Assembly: GCF_900102725.1 (NCBI RefSeq)
Contig: NZ_FNJW01000008.1
Location: forward strand, 868,001-932,000
Source: Carnobacterium viridans
GTDB lineage: Bacteria > Bacillota > Bacilli > Lactobacillales > Carnobacteriaceae
Direction of reading: 5' to 3'
DNA: 64,000 nt
The position numbers were made by a program, and so were the translations under genes. Below the pieces are notes generated by a model. It ran no database searches. It was not told the DNA's origin and saw nothing but the letters and a program-made list of their open reading frames with translations. Below, in pieces: positions 53,745 through 60,614 of this stretch; position 1 is the first letter of the stretch, and each line of letters begins with the position of its first letter.

Positions 53745-53801
53745 AAACCACTATATATAGTGGTTTATTTTATTGTTTAACACAACATAATGTGTTATAT
53801 T
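53745..53801. promoter_or_regulatory. Divergent promoter region with two operator dyads
   Basis: A perfect 22-bp palindrome (53745-53766; half-site AAACCACTATA) overlaps the leftward -10 TATATA. A second dyad TAACACA-N6-TGTGTTA (53778-53797) fills the spacer of the rightward promoter (-35 TTGTTT 53773-53778, -10 TATATT 53796-53801). This looks like a secondary regulatory switch, separate from the CI/Cro region. Confidence 0.7.
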
Positions 53802-53881
53802 GCTTTTATAAGGAATGTCTTCGCCAAAAGTGATTCCTTCAAAAATATTTAAAATACAAATGAAAAGTGGTGAATACAATT

Positions 53882-54106
53882 ATGGGAAAGAACCAACATG
53901 TAGTACCTGATCCAAATGGTGGCTGGAATGTTAAAGGTGCAAATAACACTAAAGCTACAAAACACACTGGAACTAAAGCTGAAGCTGTAAATTTAGCTAG
54001 AGAAATCAGTAAGAATCAAAACTCCGAATTATTTATACATGGTAAGAATGGGCAAATTCAAAGTAGAGATAGTTACGGCAATGATCCATTTCCGCCAAAA
54101 GGTTAA
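53882..54106 (+). CDS. DUF2188 family protein
   Basis: A 74-residue protein beginning MGKNQHVVPDPNGGWNVKG and ending GKNGQIQSRDSYGNDPFPPK. This is the complete DUF2188 pattern, found in phages and plasmids with unknown function. It reads rightwards between two leftward early blocks and has a promoter with a dyad operator. Confidence 0.85.
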   Translation: MGKNQHVVPDPNGGWNVKGANNTKATKHTGTKAEAVNLAREISKNQNSELFIHGKNGQIQSRDSYGNDPFPPKG

Positions 54107-54150
54107 TTGTAAATTTTAAGAAAATTTGAATGAAATGAGGTGATTGTTAT

Positions 54151-54327
54151 ATGGTACGAGTTAAAGTGAAAATTAAAACTCCGAGCAAGTCACAAATTAA
54201 ACGAGATGTTAATAGAGCGATTCGCAAGAATCTTATTTGCCCTAGCTGCGGTCATAAGCTTCCGACTACTTATGCAAGTCGGACTAAATGTTCGAGATGC
54301 GGACAAGAAATTTCAATAAACATCTAA
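54151..54327 (+). CDS. 58-residue zinc-ribbon protein
   Basis: An ATG at 54151 after GAGGTG encodes a basic N-terminus (MVRVKVKIKTPSKSQIKRDV) and a four-cysteine ribbon: Cys30-x2-Cys33 and Cys47-x2-Cys50. Probably nucleic-acid binding. Follows the DUF2188 gene in the same direction, and its stop overlaps the stop of the convergent micro-protein gene. Confidence 0.7.
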   Translation: MVRVKVKIKTPSKSQIKRDVNRAIRKNLICPSCGHKLPTTYASRTKCSRCGQEISINI

Positions 54328-54419
54328 TCAACAAATTCGATTTCAATGTATTTATGCATAACCTTCGCGGCTACTCCAATTGCTGTGAGGGTTATTAGTA
54401 TTCCTGCTATTTTTTTCAT
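54324..54419 (-). CDS. 31-residue micro-membrane protein, paralogue of the gene at 26215
   Basis: The ATG overlaps the antirepressor stop (ATGA). The product MKKIAGILITLTAIGVAAKV plus an acidic tail has one hydrophobic helix with the shared core ITLTAIGVA-x-KV. It converges on the zinc-ribbon gene with a 4-bp overlap. Length and hydrophobicity resemble small holin-like or type I toxin peptides, but no antitoxin RNA is evident. Confidence 0.6.
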   Translation of the reverse strand: MKKIAGILITLTAIGVAAKVMHKYIEIEFVD

Positions 54420-55147
54420 CGTTTACTCTCCTCTGCTGTTGGAAAGGCATCATCATCTTCTAAACCTAATACAAGCATTCTTGTAGCTGTAGATGGCTCC
54501 CAATCATCAATTAGGTCAATAACATTATCAAAATGCTTTTCTCTTAACTGTGCTCTTGTCCTTACTCCCGAAACTTCTGCAACTGCTTTATTTAAATCTT
54601 TATATAATAAAGCTAGTTGCTCTTTATTCATGGTCCATTTTCTTTCCTTGCCAACTTGTCTTACCTTTTGCGAGATACGTCTTCCAATGTAGCTATATTT
54701 ACCTGGATCAATTGAAGTGTTTTCTTCTAAATTCACAACTCTATTTTTAACGTCTTCAACTTCTTCTTTAGTTTCTTCAGTCGCTTGTAACATCAATCTA
54801 AGTGCTAGGATTGGGTCCTTTGAAACTTGATACCCTCCAGTCTTGCGAATGGAAGGAATAACATCATGAGTAATCCATCGTTTAAAAACTTTAGCTTCTG
54901 CCTTCCGACTTGATAAAACTAAGTTATACAATCCGAATTCATTAACGATTGAATAATTTCTGATTTGGCTGCCGTCGGTTAAACCGACAGTAGCTTTTTC
55001 ATCATCATCAAGCCTGCCAACTGCATCACGACTATTTGAAATATCCAAAATATCACAGACATCTTTAGCGACAAACCAAGGATCATCATCAATTAATTGA
55101 GTTCTTATTTCGGTCGATTCAAATTTAAAAATTTGTAGTTGCGACAT
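54416..55147 (-). CDS. Antirepressor, BRO-N plus C-terminal DNA-binding domain
   Basis: About 243 residues from the ATG at 55147 (AGGAGAG 7 bases before). The BRO N-terminal domain (about 5-105: WFVAKDVCDILDISNSRDAV; KVFKRWITHDVIPSIRKTGG) is followed by a coiled segment and an ORF6C-like C-terminal domain (about 130-230). Such proteins counteract phage repressors or alter host transcription. Second gene of the leftward operon after the Cro-like gene. Confidence 0.85.
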   Translation of the reverse strand: MSQLQIFKFESTEIRTQLIDDDPWFVAKDVCDILDISNSRDAVGRLDDDEKATVGLTDGSQIRNYSIVNEFGLYNLVLSSRKAEAKVFKRWITHDVIPSIRKTGGYQVSKDPILALRLMLQATEETKEEVEDVKNRVVNLEENTSIDPGKYSYIGRRISQKVRQVGKERKWTMNKEQLALLYKDLNKAVAEVSGVRTRAQLREKHFDNVIDLIDDWEPSTATRMLVLGLEDDDAFPTAEESKR

Positions 55148-55178
55148 GTCATCACTCTCCTTTATTTTAAAAATCAAA

Positions 55179-55439
55179 TCAGGTTTTATCTTTTTCTAGA
55201 ATAACGCTAAAAGCGGTATCTTCTCCAAAAAAAATATAGTCCTGAGGAATGTTATAGACCTTTTCAATTTTCTCTATAGTTTCATAATCTAACTTACTAC
55301 TATCTTTTTCATACGATCTTAAGGTATCTCTGCCCATACCCAGCTTGCTAGCTGCTTCTCTCTGAGACCAACCCTTTCTTGTTCTCAAACTGGCTAAAGT
55401 AAATTTTAAATAATATGGTATTTTTTCCTTTGTAGTCAT
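55179..55439 (-). CDS. Cro-like XRE regulator
   Basis: An 86-residue HTH protein (WSQREAASKLGMGRDTLRSY at about 20-40) divergent from the CI-type repressor. It is first in the leftward early operon. Its 3' end contains an extra perfect copy of the switch operator at 55202-55219. Confidence 0.85.
   Translation of the reverse strand: MTTKEKIPYYLKFTLASLRTRKGWSQREAASKLGMGRDTLRSYEKDSSKLDYETIEKIEKVYNIPQDYIFFGEDTAFSVILEKDKT
55202..55219. promoter_or_regulatory. Third switch operator copy inside the cro-like coding sequence
   Basis: TAACGCTAAAAGCGGTAT at 55202-55219 is an 18-base exact copy (inverted relative) of the operator at 55477-55494, about 275 bp away and within codons near the end of the Cro-like gene. 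Confidence 0.7.
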
Positions 55440-55471
55440 ATTCTATAACTCCTTTCTTAATTGATAATTTC

Positions 55472-55519
55472 ATTATATACCGCTTTTAGCGTTAAAGCAA
55501 CTATTTTAACGCTAAAAGC
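55472..55519. promoter_or_regulatory. Lytic promoter and paired operators of the CI/Cro switch
   Basis: Read leftwards: -35 TTGCTT (55495-55500), 17 bp, -10 TATAAT (55472-55477). The spacer is the operator TAACGCTAAAAGCGGTA. A second operator, TAACGCTAAAAGC at 55507-55519, is in the opposite orientation, so together they form a perfect 15-bp-arm inverted repeat. A rightward TATAAT near 55568 likely serves the repressor. Confidence 0.8.
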
Positions 55520-55613
55520 ATGTTTTTTTCTTCTTTTTGCTAGCATTGTAATGCTTAATGCGTTATTATAATATTATCAAATACACAAGAGGTCTTTAAA
55601 GGAGACGTAAAAA

Positions 55614-56264
55614 ATGAATGAAGATATAAAGATTATTTTTTCTAAAAATTTAAATAGGTTAATGGAATTAAAAAGAGAAACAGCAACTGAAGTATCTGAA
55701 AAAACAGGTATTGCATACTCAACAGTTAATGACTGGAAAAACGGAAAGAAAATGGCCCGCGGTGGCAATTTACAGAAATTGTCTGATCATTTCGGGGTTA
55801 ATATTTCTGATTTGACATCAGAAAATAGTGCACATCAGATGATTGTTAACAAACCAGCATTCATAGAACTAAAAGGAAAAGTAGCAGCAGGTTTACCTTT
55901 AGAGATGTTCGATGTACCAGAATTAGTCTCAGTTCCTTATGAAGTAAGAGAAAGATACCCTAATTCTTACCTTTTAGAACTTAAAGGCGATAGCATGAAT
56001 AAATTGTTTATGGATGGATCTTATGTATTAATTGATCCTTGTGATAATTTAGAAAATGGAGAAATAGGCGTAGTTCGAGTTAATCATACTGAAGCAACTC
56101 TAAAGAGATTTTACAAATTAGGCGATGCTATTATGTTGCAACCTGAATCCACTAATCCAGATCATCAAAATCAAACTTACGATTGTAGTGAAGGTGAATG
56201 TGAAAGCATATCAATATTAGGGAAATTAGTTTGGGCTATGACTCCAATTGGTATGAAATTTTAG
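55614..56264 (+). CDS. CI-type repressor with S24 autocleavage domain
   Basis: A 216-residue lysogeny repressor. N-terminal HTH (about 5-65: EVSEKTGIAYSTVNDWKNGK), then an S24/LexA-like peptidase with cleavage site Ala92-Gly93 (KVAAGLP), catalytic Ser127 (KGDSMNKL) and Lys164 (TLKRF). RecA-stimulated self-cleavage would induce the prophage. It heads the rightward lysogeny operon. Confidence 0.92.
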   Translation: MNEDIKIIFSKNLNRLMELKRETATEVSEKTGIAYSTVNDWKNGKKMARGGNLQKLSDHFGVNISDLTSENSAHQMIVNKPAFIELKGKVAAGLPLEMFDVPELVSVPYEVRERYPNSYLLELKGDSMNKLFMDGSYVLIDPCDNLENGEIGVVRVNHTEATLKRFYKLGDAIMLQPESTNPDHQNQTYDCSEGECESISILGKLVWAMTPIGMKF

Positions 56265-56283
56265 AAATTAGGAGGGAAAAATA

Positions 56284-56622
56284 TTGGAATTACATGATAT
56301 TAGATGTCCAAGATGCAAAGTTAATGTACTAGGTGAAGGTTTTTGTCGAGAATGTGGAGAAGGAATAATATATTCAAATGAAGCAATAGTTACATTAGAA
56401 AATAGCGGTTATCAAATAGATGAAAATCATAAGAGTGTTGAAGCTTTTAGGAAAAGTCAAATTGACCAAAATTCTTTTACAAAGATAGGAAATACGCTGG
56501 AAAATATTGGTAACGGTGGACAAAAAATAGGAGCCACCATGAATAGTTTTGGTAATTCTATGATCTTAGGGTGTACGATACCTATCCTTATTCTTTTTAT
56601 ACTAGGTGCAATTCTGTTTTAA
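56284..56622 (+). CDS. Zinc-ribbon membrane protein of the lysogeny operon
   Basis: A 112-residue protein from a TTG start (GGAGGG 7 bases before). N-terminal four-Cys ribbon (Cys8, 11, 21, 24), a polar middle, and a C-terminal hydrophobic helix (MILGCTIPILILFILGAILF). Co-transcribed with the repressor, hence made in the lysogen. Superinfection exclusion is possible but unproven. Confidence 0.65.
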   Translation: MELHDIRCPRCKVNVLGEGFCRECGEGIIYSNEAIVTLENSGYQIDENHKSVEAFRKSQIDQNSFTKIGNTLENIGNGGQKIGATMNSFGNSMILGCTIPILILFILGAILF

Positions 56623-56639
56623 TAAAAAGGAGCGATAAT

Positions 56640-56708
56640 ATGACTGAAAATAAAATTATTACTTTTGTTATAACAAAGAAATATGAAAAATATGAGGATT
56701 TACAATAG
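56640..56708 (+). pseudogene. Truncated duplicate of the 68-residue gene at 57275
   Basis: An ATG at 56640 with GGAG upstream encodes 22 codons (MTENKIITFVITKKYEKYED, LQ, stop) that match the first 21 residues of the intact gene at 57275, including the leader spacing. A stop after DLQ replaces EAEDF. It is a remnant of tandem duplication; the lipoprotein gene sits between the copies. Confidence 0.7.
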
Positions 56709-56755
56709 GATTAATCTCCGCATACAAATAACTAAAAAATTTGGAGGATAAAAGG

Positions 56756-57259
56756 ATGAAAAAGTTATTTCTAGGAATAATAGGGGTCATATTACTATCA
56801 GCTTGTAGTAATAATGGGATTAACGAAGATAATGCTGAAAAAAGTGCTAAATATATCAATCAAAAACTTTCTATAGCAAATGAGGTTGAAGAAAGACAAG
56901 AAGAATATTTCAATGAAATTATGAACGTATATAAAATTGGGGAATTTACTACTGTAATACCAAACAAAGAATCAGGAATTGAACAGATAAATTTCAGTAA
57001 TGTAGATAAAGTAGATATTTCTAAGATATTAGAATTATTTGAATTCCCAGAATCCGAATCTATTGATTCTTTAATTGAAAACTATTATTACGATATTGCA
57101 TCAACTGGATCCTATGAAGCAAATGAAGAATTTGTCATTTATGAAGATTTAGGTATTTCTACTTCAGTAAAGAGCGAAGTATTATTAGATGTTTTAGGAG
57201 AAAAACCTTTTATGTTAACAGTTTTATATAACGAAGAAAGATTTGATGAATTTAAATAG
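56756..57259 (+). CDS. Prophage lipoprotein, possible superinfection-exclusion factor
   Basis: A 167-residue lipoprotein: signal MKKLFLGIIGVILLSACSNN with lipobox LSAC (Cys about 17), then an acidic helical domain. I chose the ATG at 56756 over the upstream in-frame start. It lies between repressor and integrase, the locus of the TP-J34 Ltp lipoprotein that blocks DNA injection. The sequence is not recognisably Ltp. Confidence 0.7.
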   Translation: MKKLFLGIIGVILLSACSNNGINEDNAEKSAKYINQKLSIANEVEERQEEYFNEIMNVYKIGEFTTVIPNKESGIEQINFSNVDKVDISKILELFEFPESESIDSLIENYYYDIASTGSYEANEEFVIYEDLGISTSVKSEVLLDVLGEKPFMLTVLYNEERFDEFK

Positions 57260-57274
57260 AAGGAGTGATAATCC

Positions 57275-57481
57275 ATGACTGAAAACAAAATTATACCTTT
57301 CGATATAACAAAGAAATATAAAAAATATGAGGATTTAGAAGCAGAAGATTTTGTTAACTTTGATGATATATCTGCCCCATTGTTTGATTCAGTCTATGTA
57401 GATAAATATAATAACACTGTTGGCAAAACTAAGTCTGGTATAGAAGTATTAATATCTAAAAATAAGGAAGAGGTGGATTAA
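57275..57481 (+). CDS. Hypothetical 68-residue lysogeny-operon protein
   Basis: A charged soluble protein (MTENKIIPFDITKKYKKYED). GAAGGAGTGATAATCC precedes the ATG. The intact version of the fragment at 56640. No family recognised. Confidence 0.65.
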   Translation: MTENKIIPFDITKKYKKYEDLEAEDFVNFDDISAPLFDSVYVDKYNNTVGKTKSGIEVLISKNKEEVD

Positions 57482-57482
57482 A

Positions 57483-57554
57483 ATTCAAAGTTTAATTACA
57501 TTAATTATTGCATGTGGTTTAATTGCAGGAATAAAAAAATATATTTTAGGATAA
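57483..57554 (+). CDS. 23-residue hydrophobic micro-protein with possible ATT start
   Basis: GAGGTGG lies 7-8 bases before an ATT at 57483 that opens a frame IQSLITLIIACGLIAGIKKY, then ILG and stop at 57554. It is one membrane helix with a basic end. ATT is a rare start (known for infC), so translation is uncertain. It occupies the gap between two good genes. Confidence 0.35.
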   Translation: MQSLITLIIACGLIAGIKKYILG

Positions 57555-57569
57555 ACGGAGGAATTAATT

Positions 57570-58574
57570 TTGACTAAACAATTAAGAGATTTTCTTTATA
57601 TTGACGAGGATATTGTAGAAAATCTATATGCCCAACTTTACCAAAAAGAAATTGTAGAACAAATATTTAATGATTCATCACAATCTGGTATTTCTCAAAA
57701 TAATTCTGAAACAACTTCATCAACAGATGGTATTAAACCCTCTGTAACAGCTAGTGCGGTAGTTTTAAAAGCACAAATTTCTGGGTCTTCTTCAATTACA
57801 GATACAAATAAAACCGCAGTAGTTACTTCAGAATCACAAGGAGTGTCAGAATCAACTAAATTTGCATTAAATAGATTTAAATATTCTGAAGTAATAGATT
57901 CTTTAAGAGATAAGGGATTATTAAAAGATAAATATGATTTCCAAAAGTATGATTTTTTAGAAATAGAAAACAATTTCAGATACTTTGATTACGATCAACA
58001 TACAGATATTTATGATCATGAAGGAATGTTAATATTGCTTTTTGCAAATTATTATATTACTCATGATAGAGAGATTACTTATGATAAGATAATTAGCGAT
58101 TTGTCAGCTGCAAAAGTAGCTGTTAAAAATATTAAAAAGTTATCTTTCTTCGAAAATCAAGCGGACGCAAAGGAGTTTATAGCAATATATGCATCTTCTC
58201 TTAATTTTAGACGTGTTGGATTAGTTAGTATTCATTTAAATAAAATATTTAAAAATAACGTACTATTTTTTTCAAAAGAAAACGATCTGGTAATATGTAA
58301 TAAAAATTTCTTAAAAACGGATACTTTACTATTAACTTTATCTCAAAACGTTTCTGCTAAAGTAATTGGAAAAGTGATAAATGATCCTACTTTGATAATG
58401 GATACAGGAGATGTAAGTAATTACTTTACTGACGATGAAAGACTAACATCAGACTTAATAAACGCAGGTGCAAGCTTTTTAGTTATGAATTATTTACAAA
58501 ATTTTTACGGCCTAAAAAAAGAACTACCTGTAAGAATTATACAGGCAGTTAGTGTTGAGTATTTTTTAATTTAA
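57570..58574 (+). CDS. Hypothetical DUF6414-like protein
   Basis: A 334-residue protein. The opening FLYIDEDIVENLYAQLYQKE resembles DUF6414 proteins as I recall them (F-x-Y-L-D then L-x-A-Q). Residues 38-95 are Ser/Thr/Asn-rich and low complexity; 95-334 are globular. Last gene of the rightward lysogeny operon, AT-rich. A conversion or defence role is inferred from location only. Confidence 0.6.
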   Translation: MTKQLRDFLYIDEDIVENLYAQLYQKEIVEQIFNDSSQSGISQNNSETTSSTDGIKPSVTASAVVLKAQISGSSSITDTNKTAVVTSESQGVSESTKFALNRFKYSEVIDSLRDKGLLKDKYDFQKYDFLEIENNFRYFDYDQHTDIYDHEGMLILLFANYYITHDREITYDKIISDLSAAKVAVKNIKKLSFFENQADAKEFIAIYASSLNFRRVGLVSIHLNKIFKNNVLFFSKENDLVICNKNFLKTDTLLLTLSQNVSAKVIGKVINDPTLIMDTGDVSNYFTDDERLTSDLINAGASFLVMNYLQNFYGLKKELPVRIIQAVSVEYFLI

Positions 58575-58771
58575 TTATGCTTCATTTGTTCTCTAATTCT
58601 GTGTTGCATCTTTTTATTATCACTTTTCATTTTTTCATAGTCAATTTTATGATTAGCAATTGTGGATTTGTTAAGATTTGAGAATTTTGCATGATGTTTT
58701 TCTTTTTCATGTTTTGATACAGCAATCTGATTTAATAGATTTATTGATGTATTTTTAATAGTCTTCATCAT
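58571..58771 (-). CDS. Small basic hypothetical protein
   Basis: A 66-residue Lys/His/Asn-rich protein (MMKTIKNTSINLLNQIAVSK). SD GAGGTG is 5 bases from the ATG. It converges on the DUF6414-like gene with a 4-base overlap. No family recognised; could be a moron. Confidence 0.55.
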   Translation of the reverse strand: MMKTIKNTSINLLNQIAVSKHEKEKHHAKFSNLNKSTIANHKIDYEKMKSDNKKMQHRIREQMKHN

Positions 58772-58962
58772 GTTCTCACCTCCAAATGCAGTTTATATTA
58801 CTAACATTTAAACACCACTCTCCCCGACCAAAGTTTGAGTGATGCAACAATTAAGAATCCCTACTAAAGGTCTTTTTTCTGTACCTTTATATTAGCATAA
58901 AAAAGTTGTTTAAACCAAACTCTTTTTGTAAGCCCCGCCCGGCGATCGAAAGGAGAATGAAC

Positions 58963-60147
58963 ATGGTAAAAACAGTTAAAACAAAGCATCGAAACATTTA
59001 CAAATATGAAACAAAAAAAGGCAGCAAATACCAGTTGCGGTTTAACGTAACGATTAATGGAAAAAAAGAAGAATTTTCAAAAGGTGCACTAAATAGCATT
59101 GCTGAAGCAAAATCCCTTTATAATGAATGGATATATAAAATTGATAATGATTTATTAGAAGAATCACAGTCCATAATTAAAGAGTACACTTTAATTGAAT
59201 ACTATGAAAAAATGAAAGAATTCAAACTAGCTGCATCACTTTGGAATAAGAATACATTGGAAACAAATGACGATAGATTCAATAAAGTGGTAGAGCCATT
59301 TGGGGCTAAAAAGCTGTCCGAAATCACAAGAATCGATTACCAAAAATGGGTTAATAATCAGTATACAGAACATGACTATAGTCAAGCAACTGTAGAAGGT
59401 TACCATAGATTATTTATGTCCGTTTTGAATGATGCTGTCGCTGAAGATTACCTGGATAAAAACAGACTACTCAAAGTTAACTTAAAAAAACAAGGCTACA
59501 AACCTAAGAAAAAGATTGTAAATATTGAAGAGTATTATACTTTTATAGATACTGCTGAGAATGTTCTTCCTAAAGACACTTATACAATGGTTTATCTAGG
59601 ATCATATGGTGCTAGACGCGGAGAAATATACGGAATTAAATTGAATGCTATTCATTTCTTTGAAAGAGATGGTGTAGAAATTGCACAAGTAGACTTGTTT
59701 ACTTCAAGAACTAGAAAGTATAAGGAAGGAAGTAAGACTAAAACCGAAAAAGGGGAACGGATAATTATTGTTGATTCTTACGGTACTAAATTATTGAGAG
59801 CTCAGATTAAGTATGCAAAAAAAATTAAAAAGAATTTAAAATCTATCTTACATCAAAATGATTTTATTTTTATTGATTCCGAATCAGGCAATCCTGTTCA
59901 TTTACAAAAAATGAATGAAGCAATGGACATTGTAACAAAAAAATCAGGCGTTAAAATTTCACCTCATATGCTCCGTCATCTATTCGCTAGTGCCTCAGAC
60001 ATAGTTGGAGTTGATGGAGACTCATTGAGAGCGTTTATGGGCCACGAGGATGAAGCAATGACGAAACATTACACTCACGCTACTAAAGAATCAGCTATCA
60101 AAGTAATGGAACAAACTTCATCCATATTGCATCCGGCAAGGATTTAA
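58963..60147 (+). CDS. int: Tyrosine recombinase (prophage integrase)
   Basis: 394 residues from the ATG at 58963, 7 bases after AGGAG; earlier in-frame starts lack spacing. An N-terminal arm-binding domain (VTINGKKEEFSKGALNSIAE) and SAM-like core-binding domain (about 80-170) precede the catalytic domain with Arg218 (GARRGE), His335-x2-Arg338 (HMLRH), His361 and Tyr370 (KHYTHAT). It reads towards attR, ending 91 bp before the core. Confidence 0.94.
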   Translation: MVKTVKTKHRNIYKYETKKGSKYQLRFNVTINGKKEEFSKGALNSIAEAKSLYNEWIYKIDNDLLEESQSIIKEYTLIEYYEKMKEFKLAASLWNKNTLETNDDRFNKVVEPFGAKKLSEITRIDYQKWVNNQYTEHDYSQATVEGYHRLFMSVLNDAVAEDYLDKNRLLKVNLKKQGYKPKKKIVNIEEYYTFIDTAENVLPKDTYTMVYLGSYGARRGEIYGIKLNAIHFFERDGVEIAQVDLFTSRTRKYKEGSKTKTEKGERIIIVDSYGTKLLRAQIKYAKKIKKNLKSILHQNDFIFIDSESGNPVHLQKMNEAMDIVTKKSGVKISPHMLRHLFASASDIVGVDGDSLRAFMGHEDEAMTKHYTHATKESAIKVMEQTSSILHPARI

Positions 60148-60154
60148 ATTTTCA

Positions 60155-60174
60155 AGTCGGAACAAAGTCGGAAC
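60155..60174 (+). repeat. Right arm-type repeat pair
   Basis: AGTCGGAAC at 60155-60163 and 60166-60174, identical in sequence, spacing and orientation to the pair at 20036-20055, and just after the int stop. Likely Int or accessory protein binding sites in attR. Confidence 0.65.
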
Positions 60175-60238
60175 TTTTTATAAAAAAAGACATCTAAGAA
60201 GATTAGAACTTCTTAGATGTCTCGCAAACCTTGATATA

Positions 60239-60299
60239 TCAATGCGGCCGAGAAGAGTCGAACTTCCACCAGGGTTACCCTGACCAGCCCCTCAAGCTG
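60239..60299 (-). other. attR: phage-supplied 3' part of the intact tRNA-Leu
   Basis: 61-bp copy of the attL core with one difference (A at 60254). It restores the complete tRNA together with host bases 60300-60326. Confidence 0.93.
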
Positions 60300-60326
60300 G
60301 CGCGTCTACCATTCCGCCACGACCGC
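60243..60326 (-). tRNA. tRNA-Leu (anticodon GAG)
   Basis: 84 nt without encoded CCA. Acceptor stem GCGGTCG/CGGCCGC (one G-U), anticodon arm CCAGC-TTGAGGG-GCTGG with GAG, a long class II variable arm, and T-arm GGAAG-TTCGACT-CTTCT all pair. It decodes CUC/CUU. Target of prophage integration; 3' part is phage-derived. Confidence 0.95.
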
Positions 60327-60344
60327 TGATTGTCAACAAAGATT

Positions 60345-60373
60345 ATTATAGCAACGTTTATTGGTGTTGTAAA
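60345..60373 (-). promoter_or_regulatory. tRNA-Leu promoter
   Basis: On the minus strand -35 TTTACA (60368-60373), 17 bp, -10 TATAAT (60345-60350), about 19 bp before the tRNA 5' end. It is host DNA, so the tRNA keeps its own promoter in the lysogen. The rest of 60374-60614 shows no gene. Confidence 0.85.
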
Positions 60374-60614
60374 GAGCGTTTTTTTGTTTAAGTTACTCTG
60401 AATATAGAAAACATTCTATTTAAATTCCTGGAACCTTTCTATTGCTTTATGCTTTATGGTATTATTAAAGGCAACTACTATCCCTTTTTAGAAAGTTATA
60501 AGGGATTGCAGAAATTAACTATAGCAATGGATGCCACTATTAAATTTTCTGATAGATAGTTAATTAGAACGAGGTATAAAAGTTTAAAAAACGAGTTTTA
60601 GAAAGGTGATATAA

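Larger units (their letters stand above)
19866..60299. mobile_element. Complete siphovirus-type prophage in tRNA-Leu(GAG)
   Basis: About 40.4 kb between 61-bp direct repeats (19866-19926 and 60239-60299, one mismatch). It contains integrase, CI/Cro-type switch, replication genes, HNH-TerS-TerL packaging genes, HK97-type head genes, long-tail genes and holin/endolysin in the usual order of Lactobacillales cos siphophages. I saw no frameshift or insertion in any structural gene, so it could be inducible. Host genes on both sides have no phage character. Confidence 0.96.

Noticed and set aside
54324-54419. Type I toxin-antitoxin locus
   Set aside because: The peptide is toxin-sized and hydrophobic, but I see no opposing small RNA promoter and terminator, and it is coupled to the antirepressor gene.
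19866-60299. CRISPR array or insertion sequence in the window
   Set aside because: The short repeats found are operators, iterons, att or arm sites; there is no spaced array, cas gene or transposase.
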